In this document: positions 1 to 5,908 of the stretch, in pieces
Layout of the letters: the number at the start of each line of letters is the position of its first letter
Position numbering within the stretch: the first letter of the stretch is position 1
Source: an uncultured Lachnospiraceae bacterium
Lineage (GTDB): Bacteria > Bacillota_A > Clostridia > Lachnospirales > Lachnospiraceae
Direction of reading: 5' to 3'
DNA: 9,943 bases
Assembly (NCBI GenBank): GCA_910587495.1
Contig: CAJUMT010000129.1
Coordinates: 1-9,943, forward strand
Program-made: the position numbers and the translations under genes
The notes under the pieces: generated by a model
What the model was told of the DNA's origin: nothing
The model's database searches: none
Seen by the model: only the letters and a program-made list of their open reading frames with translations

Positions 1-37
1 TTCTTTTTTTAATGCCATTTTTATTCTTACCTTTCTA

Positions 38-1099
38 TTATTCCTGTTCTTTTACCAGTCTTTCCAACTCTGAAACACTGTGTCTATGTTCATGTTTTTC
101 ACCGCTTATGTAATGATGATGCATATGGCTGTGTACAACGATATGTACATGTGTTGAATGATCGTGGGTGTGGGTGAGCCTGTGCATATGTGTATGCATA
201 TGGTCATTGATCAGCGTGTCCGCTATGACAAAAGCCGTTCCGATTATCATAATCAGGAGCGCCGCCGCATAACCTGCGGTCAGGGATTCTTTCAGAAGAA
301 CAAAGGATAAAAAAGCTCCGATAAACGGCGCTACCGCATAAAAAGCGCTTGTTTTGGCTGCTCCCAGCGTTTTCTGCGCCCGGATATAGGTAAAAATACT
401 AAGTCCGTAAGACACAAAACCAAGCAGCAGGGCAGGCAGAACATATTTGAGTTCCGGCAATTTCTCCCCCATCACCAGAGCAGTCAGAAAAGAACCCGCG
501 CCTGAAAAGAATCCTTTGATTGTGACAATCTGGTGTGTGCTTTTTTCAGAAATACTGCGCGTGCAGTTGTTTTCAAATCCCCAGCAGACAGCCGCTCCTA
601 AGACAAACAAAGATCCGACAGAAAACTGAAAGCTCCCACTTCCTTCAAAGGATAAAAGCGCGCTGGAAAGTGTAATAAACCCTATGGCTGCCCACAGTCT
701 TTTGCTTATTTTTTCTTTAAAAACAGCCAACGCGATGACGGAAGTCGCCACGATCTCAAAATTGCCAAGCAGCGACGCGTTGGAGGAAGTTCCCATATGG
801 ATTCCAATCATTAAAAGGATCGGTGCAATAATATCCAGCACTACCATGCCGACCGTAAAAGGCAGATCTTTGCGAACCAGTCTTTCCTCCGGAAACTCTT
901 TGCTTTTATGGAACAAATACATGATGCCTACGCCGCTCCCCGCGCCGAGGTAAAGAAGCGCCGCCATAAATGTGGGTTCTACATATTCCAAAAGCAGTTT
1001 GGAACAAGGAACATTGATTGCGTAAAACAACGCCGCCGCGACGGCATATGCCATTGCGGCCAGTCTTTTATCTTTCATTTTCCGCCTCATCCGATCCAT
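38..1099 (-). CDS. EamA/DMT-family transporter with C-terminal His-rich tail
   Basis: This 353-residue integral membrane protein belongs to the drug/metabolite transporter superfamily. Two EamA halves are visible, about residues 13-150 and 160-292. Each ends in the family's pattern: a short acidic/basic turn (FKEKISKRLW at 127-136, LLKESLTAGY at 268-277) followed by a last hydrophobic helix. Ten helices are expected, with both ends in the cytoplasm. The family exports or imports small metabolites, but the substrate cannot be read from sequence. The odd part is the tail after residue 295: residues 300-340 hold 17 histidines, mostly as alternating H-x-H, plus one HHH, and then a charged end (SELERLVKEQE). 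This looks metal-binding; a cytoplasmic position is inferred. The start at 1099 has AAGGA about 8 nt upstream, which favours it over the in-frame Met codons at residues 4 and 8. It is the last gene of the minus-strand cluster, 45 nt after the preceding stop. The fold is sure; the role is not. Confidence 0.93.
   Translation of the reverse strand: MDRMRRKMKDKRLAAMAYAVAAALFYAINVPCSKLLLEYVEPTFMAALLYLGAGSGVGIMYLFHKSKEFPEERLVRKDLPFTVGMVVLDIIAPILLMIGIHMGTSSNASLLGNFEIVATSVIALAVFKEKISKRLWAAIGFITLSSALLSFEGSGSFQFSVGSLFVLGAAVCWGFENNCTRSISEKSTHQIVTIKGFFSGAGSFLTALVMGEKLPELKYVLPALLLGFVSYGLSIFTYIRAQKTLGAAKTSAFYAVAPFIGAFLSFVLLKESLTAGYAAALLIMIIGTAFVIADTLINDHMHTHMHRLTHTHDHSTHVHIVVHSHMHHHYISGEKHEHRHSVSELERLVKEQE
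77..205 (-). other. Segment encoding the His-rich metal-binding-like tail
   Basis: This segment encodes residues 299-341 of the transporter. Seventeen of about 41 residues are His, separated mainly by M, T, S, V, D or E. On the plus strand the composition appears as recurring CATATG/CATGTG/GTGTG words. The codons mix CAT and CAC and the spacer residues vary, so this is not a recent exact tandem repeat and seems kept for composition rather than sequence. Metal binding (Zn, Ni, Co or Cu) is inferred from composition only. Confidence 0.75.
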
Positions 1100-1138
1100 A
1101 TCTGTTTTCCTTCAAAGTTTGGGTTTTCTTACTTATTT

Positions 1139-1144
1139 ATTATA
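1139..1144 (-). promoter_or_regulatory. Possible internal -10 box for the transporter gene
   Basis: A perfect TATAAT reads on the minus strand directly after the stop codon of the Asp-box protein gene and 40 nt before the transporter start. No good -35 lies at 16-18 nt (TTCCAT at 17 nt), and there is no TGn extension. If used, transcription would start near 1132 and give a leader of about 30 nt. AT-rich intergenic sequence makes a chance match plausible. Confidence 0.3.
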
Positions 1145-2698
1145 CTACAATGCGTCTTCGGATGGAACACAAATTTTCTGATAAATAAAGGTATACCCGT
1201 GATCGGCGGAGGTAAACAATGCCATCCCTGCGCTGTCACCGCCTGCATAATCTCCGTCCGCGCCCTGCCCGCACAGTACATATAGATGACCGTCTTCTTC
1301 ATAGGGCATCTGCGGATAATCATAAGGATTGTAGAAATATCCGTCTTCCAGCGTGACGCCGACTCCTTGGAAGACAGACGGATGGTAACTTAACCCGCCA
1401 TCTTCTGTTACATACAATTCTGCTTCATCACCGCCGTTGTGCATTAAAGAAGCAAAGCCAAAGTCTTCCGTAAGAAACGTAAAATCAATTCCCATTCCCC
1501 ATTGTCCGGCAAAAGGATCTTTTTGGCGCACTTCCCAGGAAGCGCCTCCGTCGGAGCTTTTTAAGAGCGCATACGCGCGGCTTCCAAGAGCGGCATCCAC
1601 ACATACCATACGGTAACGGATATCACTGTCTTCCAGGACACACTCTTTTTCATATCTGCCGTCGTAATACTCCATGAAAGAGGCTTCCCATGCCGCTTCG
1701 TCTTCCATGAAAGCCGTGTCTGTATTTTCTGAAGCTTCGTTTATATCTTCCTGCCGCTGATATGCTTCCTGGAGTTTCTCTTGGACAGAATTTTTGATTT
1801 CATTCCAAGATGCATCTTTTATTTGTTGGGATACATTGCCAAAATTTACGGATACTGTATCTGCGCCGTAGAAATGTATGATATACAAAGGTGTAAAGAT
1901 CAATTCCTGGTCTTTAAAATATCTGGTATCTTCTCTGACAAATTGATACCAGTCCGCCAGATCTGCAGCACATGAAAGGATATCATCCCCGCCGCCGCAG
2001 TAAAGTTCCAAAAAGGCATAGTCCTTTAATTCACATGCGTCTGTTTCCTGGTAAAAGGACATCGCCCGGTTTTTTGATTCCCAGAAGACAGACGCGTCGC
2101 TTTTCATAAGCTGCGCGAGAAAATCATTGCCCAGCCAGTAGTCATTCTTTATTGTAAAATAAAAAGGCGGCGTGCCGGGACGGATAGATTCGGCTGTACA
2201 TAGAAAAGTACCACTGCCCTGATCCTCCACAAGACGAACGCCTTCTCCATACTGCGCCTGCAGTTTAAGCAGCATAGCCTCCTGTGTCCATCCGTCAAAT
2301 GGCATGCGAAAGATACCTGCCACCGGCCTATAGGCTGTCTGGCGGGAGCCGTTATAGTCTGTACAGATCAAAAAACCATCCGCCGACCATGCTTCTGTTT
2401 TTCGTTCTCCTGTGTAAAGATAAATTCCCATCCGCACATAGGAAACACACAGAATCATCAAAACCGGAATCACAACCAGCAGGCGGTAGACTCTGCTATG
2501 TTCTTTTATTTTCGGTAAAAACAGGTAGTACAGGCCGCAGACCATCAGAAAGGGGGCGATTGCCCAGATATAGATTCCTTTGACAATCTGCGCTGCATCC
2601 CGCAGTTCCAGTTGATATTGGTGAAGCAGATATTCTGCCGTTTGTAAAAGCAGGACAGATAAAAATACCGTCAATACCGGCAGCCATCTTTTTTTCAT
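1145..2698 (-). CDS. Membrane protein with three N-terminal spans and extracytoplasmic Asp-box (BNR-like) domain
   Basis: This 517-residue protein has no named family that I recognise. Three hydrophobic helices lie at about 5-25, 40-62 and 71-93. Basic residues at the N-terminus (MKKR) and between helices 2 and 3 (KIKEHSRVYR) are expected inside, which places residues 94-517 outside the membrane. Three Asp-box-like motifs (S-x-D-x-G-x-T-W type) occur near the C-terminus: SSDGGASW (381-388), TEDGGLSY (430-437) and SADHGYTF (497-504). Such motifs cap beta-propeller blades in sialidases and other BNR proteins, but no catalytic sialidase set is visible, so an enzyme call is not justified. The middle region (about 320-345) is acidic and Glu-rich. 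Nine cysteines fall in the predicted external part, many for a Firmicute. The start has AAAGGGG about 11 nt upstream, inside the end of the upstream gene. That gene stops only 3 nt before this ATG, so coupled translation is likely. Confidence 0.85.
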   Translation of the reverse strand: MKKRWLPVLTVFLSVLLLQTAEYLLHQYQLELRDAAQIVKGIYIWAIAPFLMVCGLYYLFLPKIKEHSRVYRLLVVIPVLMILCVSYVRMGIYLYTGERKTEAWSADGFLICTDYNGSRQTAYRPVAGIFRMPFDGWTQEAMLLKLQAQYGEGVRLVEDQGSGTFLCTAESIRPGTPPFYFTIKNDYWLGNDFLAQLMKSDASVFWESKNRAMSFYQETDACELKDYAFLELYCGGGDDILSCAADLADWYQFVREDTRYFKDQELIFTPLYIIHFYGADTVSVNFGNVSQQIKDASWNEIKNSVQEKLQEAYQRQEDINEASENTDTAFMEDEAAWEASFMEYYDGRYEKECVLEDSDIRYRMVCVDAALGSRAYALLKSSDGGASWEVRQKDPFAGQWGMGIDFTFLTEDFGFASLMHNGGDEAELYVTEDGGLSYHPSVFQGVGVTLEDGYFYNPYDYPQMPYEEDGHLYVLCGQGADGDYAGGDSAGMALFTSADHGYTFIYQKICVPSEDAL

Positions 2699-2701
2699 CT
2701 G

Positions 2702-3631
2702 CTATTCTGCCCCTTTCTGAAAAGACCACAGACTCTTAATCTGTCCTTTTAGATCATTATAGGTCCACTTTCTCTCGCTTCGTTCTTTGCAATTGGGGTC
2801 ATTGACAGAAAATCCCTTTTTTCCATAGTCGTAGATCATGATAAAATGTCCTCCTGCCGTAAAATCTCCTTCCCGCACGGTACAGATGATCGGATGTCCG
2901 GCTTTCAGCTCCTTTTTCATGGTATCTTCGTCCAGGGAAAGTTCGGTTCCTGTGATTCCGTAAGAGGCCGCTCCTTCTGTCATCAGAGCCCAGGCAGTGC
3001 CGGTTCCTTCTACATAGTATCCTTGCGTCTCCGAGAAACGGGCAATCTTATCCGGCGTAGCGCCTTCGTTTCCTGTCAGGGCAAAGATCACCATGGACAG
3101 GCAGGTGGGTCCGCAGCCTGAGATACCAATGCTGCTTTCACCATAGGAGGCATATCCCCATCGTTGGTCCCATTGAATAAAAAGAGGATATTTTTCCGAC
3201 TTTTCCTTTTTTGTAAGTTCGCCGTCTGCTTTTCCGCTGTTGTCAGGATAACCCAGGACATACTCTAGCATCTCCGGATTGTTGGCGAGCGCTGCCAGAT
3301 AGACCTGCGGATAGTCTTCATAATGATCCAGAACTTCCTGAAATTCCTCATGCTCTTTTGCCATATCTTCCAGTTTTTTCCGTACTTCTTCGTCCGTACG
3401 CTGTTTAGGAGCCTCTATTTCATAAGATTTGGTGCGCGGGAAAATGCCGGTCTGTTTCAGCGCAAACAGTAAAAGTCCAATTGCAGCTGCCAGAACCGCC
3501 AGGATAAGTCCCAGGACACAGAATCTTTTAATCTTCCGGTAAAGTCTGCGCTTTTTCTTCCTCCGAATCTGTTCCCGCCTGCGCATTCTCTCCATCTCTG
3601 TCATCCTCTTCTGTCCCATATCTGTTTTCAT
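2702..3631 (-). CDS. Membrane-anchored C39-like cysteine peptidase (PF13529 type)
   Basis: This 309-residue protein begins with a very basic stretch (about 9-36, rich in R and K), then one membrane helix (about 37-58). A charged, partly helical linker (70-130) follows, and then a papain-fold C39-like domain (about 148-305). The catalytic set is visible: Q153 in IQWDQRW (oxyanion hole), C173 in SGCGPTC, H262 in GGHFIMI and D278 in NDPN. The orientation implied by the basic N-terminus puts the peptidase outside the cell. Classical C39 domains cut double-glycine leaders inside ABC exporters; this stand-alone C39_2 type is different and its substrates are unknown. The start is uncertain. At 3631 the purine-rich AGAAGGG touches the ATG with no spacing, so Met5 (3617-3619), 12 nt downstream, may be the real start. 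It is the first gene of the minus-strand operon and abuts the Asp-box protein gene. Confidence 0.9.
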   Translation of the reverse strand: MKTDMGQKRMTEMERMRRREQIRRKKKRRLYRKIKRFCVLGLILAVLAAAIGLLLFALKQTGIFPRTKSYEIEAPKQRTDEEVRKKLEDMAKEHEEFQEVLDHYEDYPQVYLAALANNPEMLEYVLGYPDNSGKADGELTKKEKSEKYPLFIQWDQRWGYASYGESSIGISGCGPTCLSMVIFALTGNEGATPDKIARFSETQGYYVEGTGTAWALMTEGAASYGITGTELSLDEDTMKKELKAGHPIICTVREGDFTAGGHFIMIYDYGKKGFSVNDPNCKERSERKWTYNDLKGQIKSLWSFQKGAE

Positions 3632-3638
3632 CCCTTCT
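3617..3638 (-). promoter_or_regulatory. Ribosome binding site that questions the peptidase start
   Basis: AGAAGGG (3632-3638) sits immediately before the ATG at 3629-3631, leaving no spacer, while the next in-frame ATG at 3617-3619 lies 12 nt further on. Neither spacing is ideal. The second ATG shares the 14-nt context CCATATCTGTTTTC (plus strand, 3616-3629) with the transporter start at 1096-1109, where the ATG occupies the same place. This mildly favours the downstream start, which would give a 305-residue protein. Confidence 0.5.
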
Positions 3639-3650
3639 TATTATAGTTCC

Positions 3651-3747
3651 GCATCTTTCCTACACAGTTTCGGCTGCCCAGACCTGTTGACGAATACTAA
3701 AAGTGAAGCATTCGGCAACAGGTCTGCAAACTGTTCTGGAAAGATGC
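3651..3747. repeat. Long interrupted inverted repeat (97 nt hairpin or cruciform)
   Basis: Three perfectly complementary blocks are nested. GCATCTTTCC (3651-3660) pairs with 3738-3747. ACAGTTT (3664-3670) pairs with 3728-3734. CAGACCTGTTG (3679-3689) pairs with 3716-3726. An inner 5-bp block, CGAAT (3691-3695), pairs with 3710-3714 around a 14-nt loop. That is 33 pairs, broken by a 3x3 internal loop, an 8-to-1 asymmetric loop and one mismatch. On the plus strand it is followed by TGTTTTATTTTTA, so it resembles an oversized terminator in that direction. In the minus direction it could lie in the peptidase leader. No flanking target duplication was found that would prove a MITE. Confidence 0.8.
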
Positions 3748-3760
3748 TGTTTTATTTTTA
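3738..3760 (+). terminator. Possible terminator half: stem arm plus T-rich tract
   Basis: The right arm GGAAAGATGC is followed at once by TGTTTTATTTTTA. With the left arm at 3651-3660 this has the stem-then-U-tract form of an intrinsic terminator on the plus strand. However, no plus-strand gene lies upstream, so it would end only antisense transcription or a short unannotated RNA. The loop between the outer arms is much longer than usual. Confidence 0.3.
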
Positions 3761-3832
3761 TGTATATTCAGCATCGCTCTATTTTATAGAATAACATATT
3801 TTCACTTTACATATCTGAAGTAAATCATAATA

Positions 3833-3844
3833 TTTCTTAAGAAA
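3833..3844. promoter_or_regulatory. 12-bp perfect palindrome, possible operator
   Basis: TTTCTTAAGAAA is a perfect palindrome lying 30 bp upstream of the ATPase promoter's -35, between the divergent genes. Its place and symmetry would suit a dimeric regulator. AT-rich DNA produces such palindromes by chance, and no matching copy was seen elsewhere in the window. Confidence 0.3.
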
Positions 3845-3874
3845 AGCTGAAAATATCCTTTGTTTTGAAAAAAG

Positions 3875-3903
3875 TTGCAAAATAGTGGAAACGTAAGTAT
3901 ACT
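3875..3903 (+). promoter_or_regulatory. Sigma-A promoter of the ATPase gene
   Basis: TTGCAA (3875-3880) and TATACT (3898-3903) are separated by 17 bp, each one or two mismatches from the TTGACA/TATAAT consensus. A-rich sequence lies just upstream (AAAA runs at 3868-3873), as in UP-like elements. Transcription should start near 3910, giving a leader of about 30 nt with its ribosome site at 3931-3935. Confidence 0.7.
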
Positions 3904-3918
3904 ACTCGTAAATATACT
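3893..3918 (+). repeat. 11-bp direct repeat over the ATPase promoter
   Basis: GTAAGTATACT (3893-3903) and GTAAATATACT (3908-3918) differ at one position and are spaced 15 bp start to start. The first contains the 8-bp palindrome AGTATACT (3896-3903). The pair covers the -10 box and the predicted transcription start. It may be a repressor site or simply a duplicated -10 region that gives a second start. Confidence 0.45.
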
Positions 3919-3930
3919 TATTATGGCAGA

Positions 3931-3947
3931 AAGGAAAAATGCAGATG
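3931..3947 (+). promoter_or_regulatory. Ribosome binding site with two candidate starts
   Basis: AAGGA (3931-3935) is followed by ATG at 3939 after 3 nt and by in-frame ATG at 3945 after 9 nt. The second has the normal spacing, and the protein would then begin MIGRE, as relatives of this ATPase family commonly do. Confidence 0.6.
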
Positions 3948-5336
3948 ATTGGAAGGGAAAGAGAACGGGAGCAGATCGAAAGATTATACCAAAGCGGGAA
4001 ATTTGAATTTCTGGTTTTGTATGGGCGCAGGAGAATCGGAAAAACTACGCTTCTTCAGGATTTTGCCGACAGGCACCGGGTAATTTTCTACTCCGCGCAG
4101 GAAAAGAATGACAGTTTGAACCTTCAAGATTTTTCCAGGACAATCCAGTATTATTTTGACGGACAATTTATTGCTCCGTTTGGCTCCTGGGAGGATGCGC
4201 TTACCTACATTACCAATAAGTCAGAAGATATAAGAACGGTTCTGATTATCGATGAATTTCCGTTTATGGCCAGGCCGAATCCTTCGGTCAAAAGTATGCT
4301 GCAGCATGAAATAGACCATCATTGGAAAGACAAAAATATTTTTTTGATTTTATGCGGTTCCAGTGTAAGTTTTATGGTAAATGATATTATGGGATACGAA
4401 AGCCCCTTGTATGGGCGGGCGACAGCTTCTATGGAAGTACTTCCCTTTGATTATCTGGACAGCTCGAAGTTTTTTCCTAGCTACACGGAGGAAGAAAAAT
4501 TGACCGCATATGGCATACTGGGAGGTGTGCCCAGATACCTGTGCGCATTTTCTTCCAAATACACGATCGAAGAAAACATAGAACGGAAAATCTTATCAAA
4601 CGGCGCATTTTTAAACGATGAGCCGATGATGCTGCTAAAATCAGAACTCCGGGAACCGAGCATCTACAACAGTATTCTGGAAGCGATCGCAAGGGGGTGC
4701 AATAAGGTAGCCGAAATTGCAGACTGTATCCATGAGGACAAAAGTAAATGCAGTAAATATCTGCTGACACTGCTTACCATCCGGTTGGTTGAAAAAAAGA
4801 CGCCCTGCGGGGAAGCGACAGGAAGTAAAAAGACGCTCTATGCATTGACAGATAACTTTTATCGCTTTTGGTATCATTATGTATTTGCCAACAAAAGTTA
4901 TTATGAGCTGTTAGGGGAAAAAGCGGCGGCAAAAGAAATCATGGAGGAAATTCCGGAATTTATGGGAATTGCTTTTGAAGCCATATGCAGGCAATATTTG
5001 ATCCGTCAGGCAAAGCTAAGGCTGCTTCCTTTCGTGCCCTGCGAGATCGGACGGTGGTGGGGCAATAATCCGGCGGTCAAAGCGCAGGATGATGTAGATA
5101 TTCTGGCGCTTAACAAGAAACGAACCGAAGCAATTTTCTGTGAATGCAAATTCACCAACAGGCCTATGCCGATGGCAGAATACGACGACCTTGTTACAGC
5201 CACAAAAGCATTTCCGGAGAAAATGAAAAAGCACCTGATGTTTATCAGCAAAAGCGGATATACAGACCCTGTGCGGCGCCGCGCCAGGGAAGAAGGCGCC
5301 GTGCTGCTTACATTAGAGGATTTGTTCAGGGCATAA
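3939..5336 (+). CDS. P-loop ATPase with C-terminal DUF234 PD-(D/E)XK-like domain
   Basis: This 465-residue protein has the full architecture of the ATPase_2 (PF01637) plus DUF234 (PF03008) family. MIGRE near the N-terminus is the family's usual opening. Walker A is GRRRIGKT (29-36), Walker B is VLIIDEF (101-107), the sensor-like strand is LILCGSSVSFM (136-146), and SPLYGRAT follows (155-162). A winged-helix-like segment spans about 241-290. The C-terminal part shows FE (346-347), QDDVDIL with D387, and CECK with E402 and K404, in the order of a PD-(D/E)XK nuclease core. All key residues look intact, so nucleotide-dependent action on DNA is possible; the cellular role of the family is not established. 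The start is either 3939 (AAGGA only 3 nt upstream) or Met3 at 3945 (9 nt), and the second fits the family start better. The gene has its own promoter and converges with the metallopeptidase gene, leaving 5 nt between stops. Confidence 0.93.
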   Translation: MQMIGREREREQIERLYQSGKFEFLVLYGRRRIGKTTLLQDFADRHRVIFYSAQEKNDSLNLQDFSRTIQYYFDGQFIAPFGSWEDALTYITNKSEDIRTVLIIDEFPFMARPNPSVKSMLQHEIDHHWKDKNIFLILCGSSVSFMVNDIMGYESPLYGRATASMEVLPFDYLDSSKFFPSYTEEEKLTAYGILGGVPRYLCAFSSKYTIEENIERKILSNGAFLNDEPMMLLKSELREPSIYNSILEAIARGCNKVAEIADCIHEDKSKCSKYLLTLLTIRLVEKKTPCGEATGSKKTLYALTDNFYRFWYHYVFANKSYYELLGEKAAAKEIMEEIPEFMGIAFEAICRQYLIRQAKLRLLPFVPCEIGRWWGNNPAVKAQDDVDILALNKKRTEAIFCECKFTNRPMPMAEYDDLVTATKAFPEKMKKHLMFISKSGYTDPVRRRAREEGAVLLTLEDLFRA

Positions 5337-5341
5337 ATCCG

Positions 5342-5908
5342 TCATCCATTGCTTTTCAGCTTCTCCCTGCACTGCCGCCAGTCAGGGTAATACCGGTCGA
5401 GAATCCCATAAAACCTCTGATTATGCCCCCTCTCCAGCATATGCGCCAGCTCGTGGACGACTACATATTCGATGCAGTCGTCCGGGAAAGCGCCCAGCCA
5501 AACGCTGATGGAGATATTGCCGGTTCTGGGATTACAGCTTCCCCACTGGCTTTTAGTATCCTTGATGGTAATCTTATTGCTTTTCACACCCAGGGCTGCC
5601 TCCCATTTGCTGAACATGGGAGGCAGGACTTTTTTCAGCCGTTCCTGATAAGTCGGGATGTTTTTGATCCGCTCTTCTTCCTGGGCAGACGGGCTCTTTG
5701 GAACGCTTTCCAGCTTTTTCCGGTAATTTTCCAGCCATTTTTGTATCTTCGGCTGATCCAGTGCGGCAAGTGCTTCCTGATCGCTCATCTGCACAGGGAT
5801 TGATATATGGATCACGTCCGGTTCTTCCGGTTTGATCCGGAAATTGATATTTTTTATTTTTTTCTTAATAACCTGCACTTGGTATCCGTGCCATGCAAAT
5901 TCCTTCAT
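5342..5908 (-). CDS. YgjP/DUF45-like zinc metallopeptidase
   Basis: This 188-residue protein matches the DUF45 (PF01863) family in length and motifs. The N-terminal half is a beta-strand and basic region (IKNINFRIKP at 18-27). The central signature WGSC (122-125) precedes the zinc site HELAH (152-156), with a third ligand at H162 and an aromatic-rich end (RFYGILDRYYPDW, 165-177). E153 is the expected general base. No signal peptide or membrane helix is seen, so it should act in the cytoplasm. Relatives are often found beside restriction and repair genes, but natural substrates are not established. The start at 5908 has AAAGG about 6 nt upstream. It lies inside the last 44 nt of the giant protein gene in another frame, suggesting coupled translation. 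Its 3' end faces the ATPase gene 5 nt away. Confidence 0.92.
   Translation of the reverse strand: MKEFAWHGYQVQVIKKKIKNINFRIKPEEPDVIHISIPVQMSDQEALAALDQPKIQKWLENYRKKLESVPKSPSAQEEERIKNIPTYQERLKKVLPPMFSKWEAALGVKSNKITIKDTKSQWGSCNPRTGNISISVWLGAFPDDCIEYVVVHELAHMLERGHNQRFYGILDRYYPDWRQCREKLKSNG
5365..5387. other. Short GC-rich hairpin near the convergent gene ends
   Basis: CCCTG (5365-5369) and ACTG (5371-5374) pair with CAGT (5379-5382) and CAGGG (5383-5387). This gives nine pairs with one bulged C and a CCGC loop. It lies about 30 nt past the ATPase stop, inside the metallopeptidase gene. No T tract follows, so it is not a standard intrinsic terminator, though it could mark or protect the ATPase mRNA end. 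Confidence 0.35.
5865..5908 (-). other. 44-nt overlap of giant protein gene and metallopeptidase gene
   Basis: The start region of the metallopeptidase (ATG at 5906-5908, AAAGG just upstream) is read in another frame as the last 14 residues of the giant protein, ending IPSAGY before TAA at 5865-5867. Ribosomes finishing the giant protein pass over the downstream start, so coupling by re-initiation is possible. Confidence 0.85.

Larger units (their letters stand above)
3632..3938. other. Divergent intergenic region, 307 bp
   Basis: This AT-rich spacer separates the minus-strand peptidase operon from the plus-strand ATPase gene. Nearest the peptidase it holds a long interrupted inverted repeat (3651-3747). 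Then follow a T-rich run on the plus strand (3748-3760), a 12-bp palindrome (3833-3844), and a sigma-A promoter with a direct repeat for the ATPase gene. For the peptidase operon no convincing promoter was found. A TATAAT on the minus strand (3640-3645) lacks a -35 and would start transcription only 1-2 nt before the first ATG. No coding region with a start, ribosome site and plausible protein was seen here. Confidence 0.8.

Noticed and set aside
2496..2729. Minus-strand 77-codon frame across the peptidase/Asp-box gene junction
   Set aside because: It is a frame-shifted reading of the start of the Asp-box protein gene, with no independent ribosome site or motif.
3640..3645. Perfect TATAAT on the minus strand just before the peptidase gene
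   Set aside because: There is no -35 at 16-18 nt and no TGn extension, and transcription would start 1-2 nt before the first ATG. It is probably a chance AT-rich match, though a leaderless start cannot be fully excluded.
3651..3747. Inverted repeat as an insertion-sequence remnant
   Set aside because: No target-site duplication flanks the arms and no transposase fragment is present, so it is recorded only as an inverted repeat.
5274..5301. CGGCGCC / GGCGCCG inverted repeat with a 14-nt loop
   Set aside because: It is internal to the ATPase coding region, with no T tract after it, and the Arg/Ala/Gly codons there explain it.
5144..5803. Plus-strand open frame of 219 codons
   Set aside because: It runs across the ATPase end and antisense to the metallopeptidase, both of which have clear family motifs. 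The translation is Pro/Arg/Phe-rich without any motif, and no ribosome site fits.
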